A stretch of 64,000 bases of DNA, taken from positions 62,001 to 126,000 of the forward strand of contig JAFISE010000042.1 of the NCBI GenBank assembly GCA_022560025.1. Direction: 5' to 3'. The first letter of the stretch is position 1; each line of letters begins with the position of its first letter. A model generated the notes under the pieces. It saw only the letters and a program-made list of their open reading frames with translations, made no database searches and was not told where the DNA came from. A program made the translations under genes and the position numbers. Source of the stretch: Stagonosporopsis chrysanthemi (Eukaryota; Ascomycota; Dothideomycetes; Pleosporales; Didymellaceae). Of this stretch, positions 45,980-57,422 are shown piece after piece.

Positions 45980-47393
45980 TCAAGTCGTACTACCACGTGC
46001 TCTTGAAGGGCTCCTGGGAGGCGTTCTTGGTGGGTTTGGTCTGCTGAAATTGAGTCCGAGACCAGGGCCGGCCGCTGGGATAGGCACCGACAGCAGCATA
46101 TCCGATCTTGGCGACGCACGCAGATTAGCAGCACTTTCGGACACGGATCGAAGATGCGGCGAAGCATGTGGAGTGATGCGAGGCGTCTGTGCAGGGCTTG
46201 GGCCGTTGCTTTCGATGCGCTGCTCTTCCAATAAAGGCTCCGTCGAGTGGTCTTGTTTAGTCTCGTGCTGTGGGAGGCCCATGTCAAACAAACTTGTGGC
46301 CAGTGTGTTCGCCGACCTCCTCATTGGGTGCCGTCCGAACCTGTTCTCACGATCCTCATCTTTCTCCTCCCAGAAGCTCTCCCATCCAGCGAAGATCGGG
46401 AGAGCGAGGAGCAGTACTGGAAGGAACTGCCCAAAATTCCACGCACTCTCATCTCCCACGATTTCAACCCCTGCGGGTGGGTTTCCCAGCGCTTGTGTGT
46501 ACTGGAGTCCATCACCAGCCATGTAGATACCGTAGATCGAGTAGGCCGGTGCAACAACCCAAGTGCGAAATGCTGCGCCCAAGTACCAGATCCACCACCA
46601 CCATGCGCCTTTCTTCTTTGGGTCGGGATCTTTTAGCCAGTACATTGCGGCTATCACCGTGACGTGTCCGCCTATGGCACCGATCAGAAGCGCCGCCCAC
46701 TTCCCGCCAAACGCAGCTTTGAAATGTGGCCGCTCCCTTTTGAAGAAACACGCGAGCTCGTCTGAAAGTTCGAGGTGGACTATGTCGTATGAATATGATA
46801 CAAAGGAAGTGTATCCAAGAAGAGCGAGGTTCGCCAGCATGAAGCAGATGCGTGGCAGATTGATCCATTTGTTCTTTACGAAGTAGTTTCGCAGCGCCAC
46901 CACGGTGAGAAGGTGTGTGACAGTAGTGAGAAAGGCGAGGTCGGTAACAATACGAAAGTGGTAGACAGACATGGAACAGTGCTTGAGTAATGCCGTGAAC
47001 TGAATAGCCAGGCCTGTAAGCAGCTGTGTGTCTGAGAAGGCGAGGAGGTTCTTGCTCAGCACACGCGACCAGAACGCAACCGAGCGCCAGTACTTTGCCC
47101 TATCGTCATGGTTCTGCTCGTATGGTGTCTTGTTGTTTGTGAAGGCCCTCCTGCAAGTGTTGACAATGTCGTTGAAGCGGTCCAGGAACAAGACTGTGAA
47201 CGCGATCAAGAACGCGAGGCACGTGGAAGACAGAAAACCGACAATAATCTGCGGGCTGTCAGCATGAATTATCAAGTTGGAGGAGGATCAATACGCCTAT
47301 GCCTGCGACATCCGGATCTGCAGGGACTGTCGTGTTCCTCCTCGCGGCACAGTCCACGTTGGTCTCTGCGCAGTCAAAGATTTGCCAGCCCAT
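45980..47393 (-). CDS. Fungal seven-transmembrane protein of unknown function
   Basis: Exons 47295-47393 and 45980-47248 (46-nt intron) encode 455 residues. The short extracellular N-terminus (MGWQIFDCAETNVDCAARRN) has two Cys and an N-glycosylation sequon. Seven hydrophobic spans follow: IIVGFLSSTCLAF (from exon 2), the FSDTQLLTGLAIQ segment, LAFLTTVTHLLTVVAL, ICFMLANLALLGY, WAALLIGAIGGHVTVIAAMYW, the WWWWIWYLGAAFRTWV segment and FLPVLLLALPIFAGW. The S-D-x-Q-L-x-T-G motif recurs in uncharacterised fungal 7TM proteins as far as I recall. The ~130-residue cytosolic tail is rich in S-P and P-R-S, suggesting phosphorylation. A receptor role is possible but unproven. Confidence 0.8.
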
Positions 47394-48173
47394 GATAGAC
47401 GTTCATATGGCAGAGAGAGGTAGGGGTACAGTGCGTTGTGATAGAAAAGTCAATCTTTGCATGAGACGGAATGTGTTCGAACCGGCCGCAGCTGGTGTCT
47501 GCTTGTCTGTCTTTATGCGGGGGTTGCGAGTCTCATCTCGCCCCCACACCCTGAGGGCTGGGGCTGCGCTGGTGCTGCGCCGACATGTCAGCCTTGAGTT
47601 TTGTGTTTGAGCCTCAGAATAGGGCTGTGCCAGGACGGCCGTAACCCCGCATGTTCGCCATTGAGGTATCTTCCTGTCACATGTTGAAGATCAGCAACGC
47701 GTTGCGTTAACCATTCATGACAAAGTTAGAAACAGGAGCCGGGGTTTTGGGACGCAAAAAGCGTGCAGTTGCAGGTGCAAGGCTTTCATTGGTGGTTGTA
47801 TGGGGCTGAGCCCTGCAGTGGCTTGCGGTAGGCTATGCTGATTCCCGATGCCGTCATAGCGTACTGCTAAAAACCGATGTGGTACAGATACCTCCTCCTC
47901 CTCCATGCTATACAACATTACAGCCGATATCAAGGCTCATACGCTTCTTTTCAAGACTGTGTCTCCTTTCCAAACATTATGTAAAAATAGGATGTATTCA
48001 GAAATGTAGAAATCATTACAAGTCAAAGCCGCGTCGAAAAGTATGTCGCGTGAACGTCTCTCGTAAACCCAAAGTGCGCCGGGCATGTATGCAGTAAATG
48101 GTGGGTTGGACCGTCGTGTCTATTCGTTGCCCATGCAGGGCGATGCGCGGTTGTGATGCTGGATGTTCGGCAT
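47394..48173. other. Intergenic spacer
   Basis: About 780 bp upstream of the 7TM gene and downstream of the phosphotransferase gene. No gene is recognised. Confidence 0.55.
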
Positions 48174-49737
48174 TTAATCGGTACGGCCCTTCTCGGGATA
48201 GGTGCCGTTCGTGGTGCCGTTGGACTTCGTAATCTTCTCTCTTGTCTGCTTGGGAATGGTCAAGCAATTGATGCCGAGATATTTGCAAATGCTCGTGATG
48301 ACAAGATGAGCCCAGCGGCCATATACAACCGCCGCAAAGAGGAAGTACGCACGGAGATACCACAGCTCGGTCTTCGCAGAAAGTGGTCCAAAAGTGGTGC
48401 CAGAAACGGTGAAGTACGGGTGGTTGACAAGCAGAGCACCTCCAATCATGGGTGCGAGCATGATCGTCCAGTATGGGAACGGCTGGTGGGTAAGATGGGC
48501 CAAAATGATCTTAGTCGTCATGCGCCCGAATACCAAGGACATCGTCAAGCAATACAACACCAGGTGGTTGTCTTCGAGCAAGTGCGAGTACGGAGATCCA
48601 AGCCAGGCGATGGTGCATACGGTGAAAATGACCAATGGAGTCCACTCGTAGATGGTTGGGAGGAACGGCTGGTTCCTGGAGCGACGTGCTTTTGCGACGT
48701 TGACCAAGCATGCTGGGACGTGGGCAACGAAGAATGCGAACAGAATGATGGGAACCCAGAGCTCCTTCAGGGTGGTTTCGCCGATCTCGGCCTTGTAAGA
48801 TGGGAAGTAATGCGCCAACGGTGTGGACCAGATCTCAGGGCCGAAGTAGCCGGACATACAGATGAAAGTACACGCAAGGATCAGTCCCTCTGCGAAACGT
48901 CAGTGTCGGTATAGGAATGGATTCGCAGGATGACAAACCTGTGGGGCCATTGAAATATCCAAGATACAAAGTGTGGGTGTGGTATGTCTCCCAGGTCGAA
49001 AGAAACATGGGTAGTACCGGCACGAGTGCAGTGAAGGCGCCGATCTTAGTCGAACCATATCCAACAGCTGCAGTCTCGAGGAGGCTGGCGAGTGTGCAGT
49101 TCAAAGAATCAATCCCGTGGCTGCGTCGAGTCAGTCTACGCGTTGGCGCATTGGGCTCAGGTCACGTACTCAAAGAGCTCGCCGAGCGGACTGGAGGTAC
49201 CGGTACGGCGCGCTTGCTTGCCGTCGACATTGTCCATGGTGGAGTACATCCACATGCCAAACGCGAAGCTGTAGTATACCCATGAGGGCGCCTGTTGTGT
49301 GTCAGCTCATTGCGTATCGCTGGTAGTATGAGGCGGACTGACCGGTCCGACGAGATCCGGGACGTAAACTTCCAGCAGCACAACATTTCCAAGAATGAAG
49401 AAGAAGCCTAATAATGTGACCAGATTAGGCGCAATCCACATGGGCAGAAGCTCCACGAAGCCATTCCACTGTGTCTCGTCAGGGCGTGCGCAATTGGGGC
49501 GGGCGCGACAGGGGCCGTACGTAATGCTTGAGGATGTAGCGGGAGATGAAGGATTTGTCGACGCTCGAGTATTTGTACGTCTTGAGGTGCTGCAGCGCTT
49601 CCTCAGAGACGCATTCGTGCGCGGCGGTTTCTGCGAGCATTAGCAGGCGTTTCTGCCGTGGAGCGCACGCGCGTCAGGGAGGCCGTACCTTTGCTCGGCG
49701 GCATCTTGGGGCTGGTGACGGGGAGAGGGAGCGACAT
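48174..49737 (-). CDS. Choline/ethanolamine phosphotransferase (CPT1/EPT1 type)
   Basis: Transfers phosphocholine or phosphoethanolamine from the CDP-alcohol to diacylglycerol, the last step of the Kennedy pathway, in ER/Golgi membranes. Six exons (49689-49737, 49521-49630, 49343-49468, 49170-49291, 48939-49120, 48174-48889) encode 434 residues with every junction in frame. The CDP-alcohol signature D-G-x2-A-R-x8-G-x3-D-x3-D is complete and spans exons 4 and 5; the final D-H-G-I-D appears only after splicing. [18 protein letters not shown] precedes it. About eight to ten membrane spans are visible, and the tail is Lys/Thr-rich. Which of choline or ethanolamine is preferred cannot be told. Confidence 0.95.
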
Positions 49738-50219
49738 GAGTCTGGCGTAGTGGGGACGGCAAAATATATGGGTGCGACTTCAGGCCTTGCAGATGCGGGG
49801 GATCGTGCAGCAGACAGGCTCTTGCGGTGTGGAATGGCAGATTCACAGATTATTGGAACTGCGCAGCCCATCGCGAACGTCAAACTTCTGAGGGACCTGC
49901 CGCTTCGATCGCGCGAGCAGGGGTCATCGCGCGTCATTGGCGCAGCACCACCCGCTTTTGCACGTGAAGGATCCACCTGCCCGGCTAGTCTCTCCGTCAT
50001 CCCAGGTACCTCACGACGATCAAACGCAAAACAGGTCGAGCCTAGATCTTCACACAGTTCTCGTATCTGCATTATCCTGCGATTGGAGATGGGCTTCTTC
50101 TAGACGCCTGTCTGCCACTTCAGAAAGACGCGTGTTACACGAACGGTATGCGTGTGTCCAAGGAACTTCTGATCTCCATGTGCCAGAGATTAGCGTACCA
50201 CATGTTTCTGGAGACCTAG
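49738..50219. other. Promoter region of the phosphotransferase gene
   Basis: About 480 bp upstream of the choline/ethanolamine phosphotransferase start. No separate gene is seen; longer open frames here overlap the first exons antisense. Confidence 0.5.
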
Positions 50220-50942
50220 CAGGAGCTATGTGCATATGTTCAAGGAGATGATGAGGCTCTGAAGGTGACCATCGAAAGCAGTACCCGTGATCCAGCAGCC
50301 AAAGAACAACAAACAGATGAATCGTCGCACTCTTCGAAGAATGTCGCCGACGAGATACTTTACCATCAAGGAAGGCTTGCATTGACTCGACAATTAAGTA
50401 TTCTATTCAGAGGATTGCACGTTTGGTGTTTTGAAGTACTATTATCATTACTTCCTGAGCAGCGCCCATGCTGACCAAAGCCATGATAGAACGACTCAGT
50501 ACCGAGAAGGTTGACAAAACAGAATTATCAGACTGGCTCAAGGAGCAAGTGGCATTCAAGAAGCCGAAGTAAGCGATAGGCCGAGTTGCGAGAAGCCAAC
50601 TGCGCTCACTATATCAGCAGTGGTTGCCAGAACACGACATCCTTGGAACGAATACTTTACCCATGCATCAGAGAGAGCTAGACGAGATAACCAAACTCTT
50701 GAAACTACCTCGTCACTTTTTGTTAGACTTCGCCAGCAAGAACATACCTCTTCGACTGAAGAGATCGGCCTCGCAAATATCCATAGGTAAAGTTACCTAT
50801 TCATTTTGGAGCTAGCGCTGATAATTGTCGCCAAATAGGACTCATATGGCAGAACCCGCCGGTTCAGAATGCGTTCATGTCGATGGCTCGGAATGCACCA
50901 CCCACACAACTTGCGCGTATCTTGGATTTCAGAGCAACCTAG
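50220..50942 (+). pseudogene. Decayed multi-exon gene of unknown family
   Basis: Segments 50220-50397, 50463-50568, 50618-50786 and 50839-50942 read as one coherent protein flanked by usable splice signals (intron starts GTATTC, GTAAGC and GTAAAG; acceptors GAGCAG, TATCAG and AATAG). The frame is continuous except between the second and third segments, where one base is missing just before the GTAAGC donor. Recognisable peptide stretches include LSDWLKEQVAFKKPK, PRHFLLDFASKNIPLRLK and LIWQNPPVQNAFMSMARN. The start is not found. I recognise no domain. A one-base deletion in an otherwise spliceable gene is the simplest reading; a sequencing error would make it intact. Confidence 0.4.
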
Positions 50943-53229
50943 CCGCCAGTAATGTGAGATCACAAGCTACACCAGGTGATCATTTGCTCAGGTTGCTATT
51001 ATTGTCTCTTAGCAGACCATCCGACGTTTGTTACCCGCATCTGCTTCCGCATGTGGGTCGACCATCTTCAATATAGCATACTTCTATGTCAGTGTACAAC
51101 GTTCGTTGCAAGAAAAGATAAGCATATGCTACACATTTAGCTAGGGAGGTCTCAGGAAGTCGCCCGCGGCACAGTTACAGACACCAAGCCATGGCCGTCT
51201 GAGCGACAATGCGCCAATCTACTTTGCCTTACTATCTACTCCAATATTTCTTTTCGGACTGGCAAATATTTCTCTCCTCCAGAAACAACTCATCTATTCC
51301 GACGCAGCCGGGGATCACGCAGACATCTCTTTTGATGCTCACGGTGCTCAGCCACCCCCTCCGTTCAAGACTCACTTGCATGCAGGCACTTATCAAATTC
51401 TCTCCAACTTCTTTTTATGCATTCCGGTATGCAGAACAGCGTGGACGAAACAGCAAGTGCGGCAATTGACTGAGACATAAATCCAACACCGCTTCCAAGT
51501 CCTGCATATGGCTCGTCGACCAGCTATGGTATAGAGAGGGAGAGTTTAGGTTATTTCAGCATTTCAAAGATTGAGCATTTTCCTCAATTCAGTCACAACT
51601 CAGCTCTTTGCAATCGTGGAAATCAGACCATTCTAGAAGTCCTCAGACTTCTGTTAGATTCCTCTTTGGAGGCGACAGGGGCTTATGCAGAGAATTAGAC
51701 CTTGCTCTCTCAATGTTTATCCCGATCCCCTGTTTCATCTCTGAAACCGACTTGCCCAAATATCTAGATCCTCTTCATCTCTGTCTTTATCTTTCATCTA
51801 TTACTACCTCCCGCTTTCGCCTATATCTCCGTGCTTATTCCTACCACAATCTTCTCTGACATCTCCTCTCTATCATCATCGCTACCTCCTGTCATGTTTT
51901 CTGCAGATCTATCATTCATTAATTGTCATTGGCCTCCGAGAGCTTTAAGCTCCCTAATCGAGAAGTACAATTGAGGTCACAACGACGGCCCAAACATCCC
52001 AAATTCAATGTGTCTAAAGGGCTTATTAAGGCCGGCCTTGTAGATTGGACTGTTGAAACTGCCCGAGAATCAAGAGAAGACCCCAGGAAGACGATACCTC
52101 AAGAGGAGGCAAAGTTTCCGCGGAGAATTGGAGCATATGCAGCCATGGATGAGACAACAGATGAGAGCATCAATCGAATGGGTATTAAATACAGCGTCAG
52201 TTCACTTGATGTCTGATAACGTGGCCATGCTCGTGGCCGCAACGATGATAGTGAGTATTGGCATGGTCACCAAGATCTTTCTGAGTACTATATAAGAAAT
52301 ATGGACTATATAGGTGGGTAGAACTATTTTGTTTGTCCTGATTCTAAGTGGGGCGACCTGAAGTAAGGGTTGTACTCTGCAGGATCAGTGGCCGATGAAG
52401 ACTACCCGCGATTAGGGATCACTTCCGGGAGCATAAAGTCGCAATTCTCAAATGATTTAATTAGACATGGCGGCTCGGGGTTAGCTTGATGAGAATTGTC
52501 TTTGGTAAATGTCGCAGACCCGAAGGCCTACTTGAACGCGCTAACTCAACGCTCGAATACACGTGTATTTTGGCTCTCTTTTGGTCGCGACAGTAAATAT
52601 AGAGTGATGCCGACAGTAGCCCCTTGTGGGATCAACAACGCACCATTTGAACCCAAGCAGAGCAATTTGGCTAACATTGGCAAGCTTGAGGATGTGTCTA
52701 AATTGCGTAAAGTGTGTAGCAGCGCCCTAGGAAGCTTGTAATGGCAATTCGCTCGGTGCGAGAGAAAAGTACCTTTCTCAAGCTTTGGTAGCCTCGACAG
52801 TGGTAATCAAAGTAGGTTAGGGCGGGGCGCAGCTCTGTGAATGGCTGACATCCATGTTTCTGCCCTACAGAATGTCTCTGAGACTGTCACTTCTGTTTGT
52901 CCAAACGCAAGTAGTCGATTACAAGCTGCTGCGAGTATTCAGTTCTACAGAAGGGGTGCACGTGTTTTGCAGGCCACTGACACGGCTTCGAGCACCTAGC
53001 ATCAGAGAGAAGGATGAAACTGCTGACAAACATTATGAATTGCAGATCAACTACTACTACAATGTAGATACAGCATGGGTGGCTATTAGTGACTTAGGCC
53101 CAAATAGCGCAGCTGTGTGTAGATTGCAGGCACACGGATAGCAGAATCGGCGTCTGCGTGCGATAGCTGGTAGGCTGAAGAATCTGGAACCATGCCACGC
53201 ACGCAATTCTTGAGTGTAGAAACAGTCCC
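50943..53229. other. Gene-poor accessory stretch
   Basis: About 2.3 kb without a supported gene. An unclosed frame at about 51140-51475 (+) and a C-terminal membrane-span-like frame at 52053-52295 (+) could be remnants. Pyrimidine-rich DNA fills 51710-51860. No family is recognised. Confidence 0.4.
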
Positions 53230-53985
53230 TCAAGTGCCGAGACCTCGGCTCTCACGAGGTTGAAAGCACTTCGTTCCTGCAAGGTAATTTGGTCTGTGGC
53301 TTAACGGTCTAAAACTATAAACGGCAAATAACAACGTCATGTTTCGGACGAGACACAACTCACGATTTCGAACATATCGGCCGGAGGAAAGGAAACACCG
53401 TTCCAGCTCCAAGTGATCGGATTGGGCCTCGTGTGCCTGCACTAGCGGGAGTATCGACGATACTCTCCAAGTGGCTTTCGGGAACAGGCTTCGCACGCTC
53501 CGAAAGATGGCAAAAGGCTCTGGTAAGCCACACCCAATATTGGGGACTGCAGATATAGTCTCAATCGGAACCAGAGTCTGATCCTGGGGTTTGTTGTTTG
53601 GCCTCTTCCGCGCTGCAGGTGGCCTTAGATTGTGCTGTACAGAGCTGTAACAGCGTACCTTTGGGGAAAATGCCGCACTTGCAAAATTGTGCCTTTCTTT
53701 CTTCCGAAGTCGAGAATAACTATCGACTACCATAGAAGACATGGACAGACAGAGTCGTCGAGCTTTGTTCTGTTCACGTTCAGTGTGCTCTTTTAGAGGA
53801 TCCAAAAGGATTCTTGTTTTTTTCTGTTCCAGCAAAGGAAGTAACCGATTGTCTCGTTTCCTGAGTTCGATGTTGCCTAAGCATGCCATGGCATCCGCAG
53901 GCTCTAGTGCGGCAGGGTTCGGATTCGTTGTCGCATCCACTTTTGGCATGCCAGCCGAGAATGTCAAGTTCAAGCAAGCAGGCAC
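53230..53985 (-). CDS. Hypothetical protein, doubtful (251 aa)
   Basis: An uninterrupted frame of 251 codons, Arg/Leu/Ser-rich and basic, with a charged helical stretch (KEHTEREQNKARRL). No signal peptide, membrane span or known motif is seen. The length makes chance less likely, but composition is uneven and no intron or neighbour supports it. It could be a remnant of a regulator; I keep it only as a candidate. Confidence 0.25.
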   Translation of the reverse strand: MPACLNLTFSAGMPKVDATTNPNPAALEPADAMACLGNIELRKRDNRLLPLLEQKKTRILLDPLKEHTEREQNKARRLCLSMSSMVVDSYSRLRKKERHNFASAAFSPKVRCYSSVQHNLRPPAARKRPNNKPQDQTLVPIETISAVPNIGCGLPEPFAIFRSVRSLFPKATWRVSSILPLVQAHEAQSDHLELERCFLSSGRYVRNRELCLVRNMTLLFAVYSFRPLSHRPNYLAGTKCFQPRESRGLGT

Positions 53986-54513
53986 GCTGCTCTAAAGTTA
54001 GGGCACTTGAAAGAACAATCTAGGTCCGATCCAGGGAAACGTCGGAAAACACGAGCTATCTTTCGCTTAAATCCAGGGAGAAGGTTGCACCCTCCGGTAG
54101 ACTAGCGAGCGAAGATCAACCCACGTGGAGCCGGCAGCTGGGGCTTGAGAGTCCAGCCTCATGTGGCTGCGCATAACATTACCTAGGTGGCTTGATCGGA
54201 TCCACCGCTTCTTGGATGGATGCGCGTACCAAAGATGCTTGTCTGAACGAAAGTTGCATGTACAAGTGGCCTGTAGGATACTCACTGTGATCGAGACTCT
54301 CAGCCGCATCTGCGTTCCCACTCATGTTCGACTCAATTTATTGGTGGCGTATATTCATAACACAGGCCTGCATGGGTTGACTTCTTGTGTCAAAAATTAA
54401 GCTTCGCCAAGGCTAATCAAGCTCATCAAGCTTTGTGTTAGATAATACACACTCGCACAATCGAGAACCAGTTGAAAGGCTCTATACATGAGAGACCTGA
54501 CTGACCTCATTAG
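53986..54513. other. Upstream region of the chitin synthase gene
   Basis: About 530 bp. The missing first exon of the chitin synthase gene may lie here, but I cannot identify it. No other gene is seen. Confidence 0.4.
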
Positions 54514-56695
54514 ATCACGAGGAATACGAAGAAACAGTCAACGTCGTTTCGCCGTGCGAATCCGATGTGTCCATTATTGGAGACCGCTCCGTCCCTTTCA
54601 TTCGTACGCCGGAGTCAGCGTTTCTAGGTCACGGCCAATTAGGGTACTTTGAGAACCCCTGCCTCGCTTCGAGTTCCAATTCAAAAGTTCTTGCCCTTCA
54701 GGGTCTTGACCAGGCTGCTGCAATTATGGGCAAGTCATATGAGAGCTCACTTGAGGAGCAAGCCTATGGCGCGGCTTGTCACAGTGGCCAATCAGAGCTC
54801 TCAAAATCTGGGGAGTTCACATATGAAGCCAACATTACTGAGCCAATTGGAGCGGAGCCTCCGACTCTGACCTCTCAGAAAGTGCAAAGGGCCGGTAAGC
54901 GAAAGCTCAAGTCCTTAATTTCCGAGCTTGGGAAAAGCCGCATCGAACAGACGAGCATATTACTCCTGGGGTCTACCGTCGCTTCTGGACACAGCTTGCG
55001 CGCTGCTTGACCTTTTACATCCCTTCCTGGTTTCTCAAGAACTATCTTAAGCTGGACGACCTTCGTCAACGTCTGGCATTCCGACAGAAGGTGTTGTTCT
55101 GTATCCTACTGGTCACCATTTACACATTGCTGTGCTACTTCCTCGTCATCCAGCCGATAGTCAGCTGTGTTGTGAAGACCAGCCTTGGTATGATCTCCAA
55201 TGACAGCGCCTTTTGTGCTGTAGTGAGCGACATCATTTACGTCTACATGGGCTTGGGCGGCAGTTTTATGCTCCTGGTCGCGTTTTGCGTTATGCGGGTA
55301 CGCTATACAAGCCGCTCCTTCGAAGAACGCGACGCTCTGCTAGTAATGCAGATTCCGTGTTACAATGAAGACGAGGCTACTCTCCGGAAAACAATCGACT
55401 CATGCGTCCAGTCGAGTTATGAGAAAAAACGTAAGCTTCTTTTCATCGTCGCAGATGGAACAGTTGCAACTGCTGGCCAGAAGTCGACTTACAGAATCCT
55501 GTTGGAAGATGTCTTCGATCGCAGTGCAGACCTAGAGGCAGGCATCGAGAATCAGGCCCACGCATACACGTCGTTTGACACGAATGGCGCTGCGCAGAAC
55601 CGAGCCTTCTGCTGCACTGGTCACTACCGAGGGGTACCTTATGTGGTTGTGATCAAGGTTGGTCGAACCGACGAACAAGACAGCCCAAAGCCCGGTAATC
55701 GAGGAAAACGTGATTCTCAGCTTCTGGCTTACAACTTCCTCCATTATGTCAATTACCGTAGATTTTGGGACCCACTCTTCGAGAACCTCGAGTTTCAGAT
55801 GCGAATCTGCCTCAATGTGGACGCTCGTGATGCGTTGTATCTGCTAGTCATCGATTGTGACACCGACGTTGACCGGTTAGGGATTTCCTACCTCGTGGAC
55901 AAACTTGAGAAAGACCCAAAGCTTGTTGGAGTATGCGGCTACACCGGAGTCGGTAATCAAATGAGCAGTTTTGTCGCCAGCAGTCAGGTGTTTGAGTACT
56001 GGCTTACCCACGCCGTTTTAAAGGCGGTGGAGAGCGTTTGCAGTAGCGTCTTTGTTCTCAGTGGATGCTTCACCATCTACCGGCTGAAGTGGCAGAACAA
56101 CAGACCGGCCGTTTTGCACCCACTTCTCTTGGAGGACTATGCAGGAGTTTACGAGAAAACACTACATGAACACAACTTGCTGTCCATTGGCGAGGACCGT
56201 TATTTATCAACCTTGGCAATCCGTTATTTTGGGTCTGACTGCCGATTGCAATATTTCTCGGCCGCGACGTGCACGACCACGGTCCCCGACAGGCTATCCG
56301 TTCTCCTTGATCAGCGTCGCCGGTGGACAAATTCCCTGATCCACTGTCACTTTGCTCACCTCAGCGTACTCCCCTTTGAGGCGTCGTTTCTCACACACCT
56401 CAGGCTACTCTTTGTTCTGGGATGCGAACTATTCATGGTGTTCATTCTGCCACTCGCACTTCCCGCCGGAGTCGTCCTTGCCGTGGTCTCAGTTCTATTA
56501 ACACCATATGGGTGGGCGATTCTGCTCGCATTTTTGCTTGTACCCGTCTTATTGTGCATTCTCTGCATGGATTGGACATACGTCCCTTTCTATCTCCCAT
56601 TCTTCCCTATGATTGCTGTCTTCAGCATCGTTATACCATTATACTCGGTGTGGAATGAAGATAACATAAAATGGGGCAAAACGCGTGGCTTGTAA
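54514..56695 (+). CDS. Chitin synthase, division 2 (class IV/VII-like), 5' end unresolved
   Basis: A family-2 glycosyltransferase that polymerises UDP-GlcNAc at the plasma membrane. Exon 54951-56695 joins the upstream exon (ending 54894) across a 56-nt intron, fusing SQKVQRA to DEHITPGVYRRFWTQLARC and giving at least 708 residues. Motifs in order: IPCYNEDE (donor binding), GNRGKRDSQ, the DCDTD metal site, LSGCFTIYR, LLSIGEDRYL and QRRRW, the processive-synthase signature, then several C-terminal membrane spans ending NIKWGKTRGL. The frame is open back to a TGA at 54498, with a possible acceptor at 54512-54513. The true start is either in an unseen upstream exon or an internal Met (for example 54726). 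No myosin or cytochrome-b5 domain is visible. Confidence 0.88.
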
Positions 56696-57422
56696 AATTA
56701 GTTGGTTAGTGCGCAGGCGTTCTACATATTGTTGGAAAAGTGGATTTATCTTCTAAAGTCTATCAAGATCATGACAATGTTTCTAACTCTTACATTGCTT
56801 CATCACTCTGCGTTTGCTGGATAGAACCATTTATGCATTTGAAATGCGACTTGGTCGACCACAATTCAGCCATGGTTGACCGAACTCTATGAATCTGGGC
56901 AGTGTCCCTGGCGTTGAGCAATACACGGTCGATCCTACGCAATCGTGATTCAACTAAGCAAGATTCGCTTACGCTATACTAAACAAGCGTTTTCCGTACA
57001 AGAGATCACTAATTTAGGAGTAACAAGTACGGATGTTGAACCCGCCACCAATATCGATCTAGTCAAGCCACCCATCATAGCCCCAGGCCAGCTCTTAGAA
57101 ATCGAGAAGTCGAGACCTGACCATGCAGCTGTTCCATGCTGAAGGACGAACTCCTCCTGAAAATGGCGCATCTATTCTGGAATTATGTATGCGTTCCAGC
57201 TTACTCCAATTTCTGAGACATGATCGGCAAATAAACACATATTTGTACTGAACACTCAGCTGTTTTACGTTCTTCTATCAACATAATATGCAGTATTCTT
57301 GCTGTGAATGTGTTGTTGATCGCTAGACGCATCCAGGTTAGGGTCTCGCGAAACAACCACAACCCTGCGCACTTGGTACTCCTCCACTCCTTGAGTCTTT
57401 TCTCACGTAATTTTTCCACGTT
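56696..57422. other. Spacer with possible orphan signal-peptide frame
   Basis: A short frame at about 56771-56824 (+) reads MTMFLTLTLLHHSAFAG then stop, like a secretion signal. The GH20 N-terminal domain expected between here and 57423 is not recognisable. Confidence 0.35.

Noticed and set aside
48153..48914. Plus-strand open frame of 253 codons
   Set aside because: It is antisense to the last exon of the choline/ethanolamine phosphotransferase gene.
51140..51475. Unclosed plus-strand frame of about 100 codons with hydrophobic start
   Set aside because: No start codon, splice partner or family; its length is within chance for a window this size.
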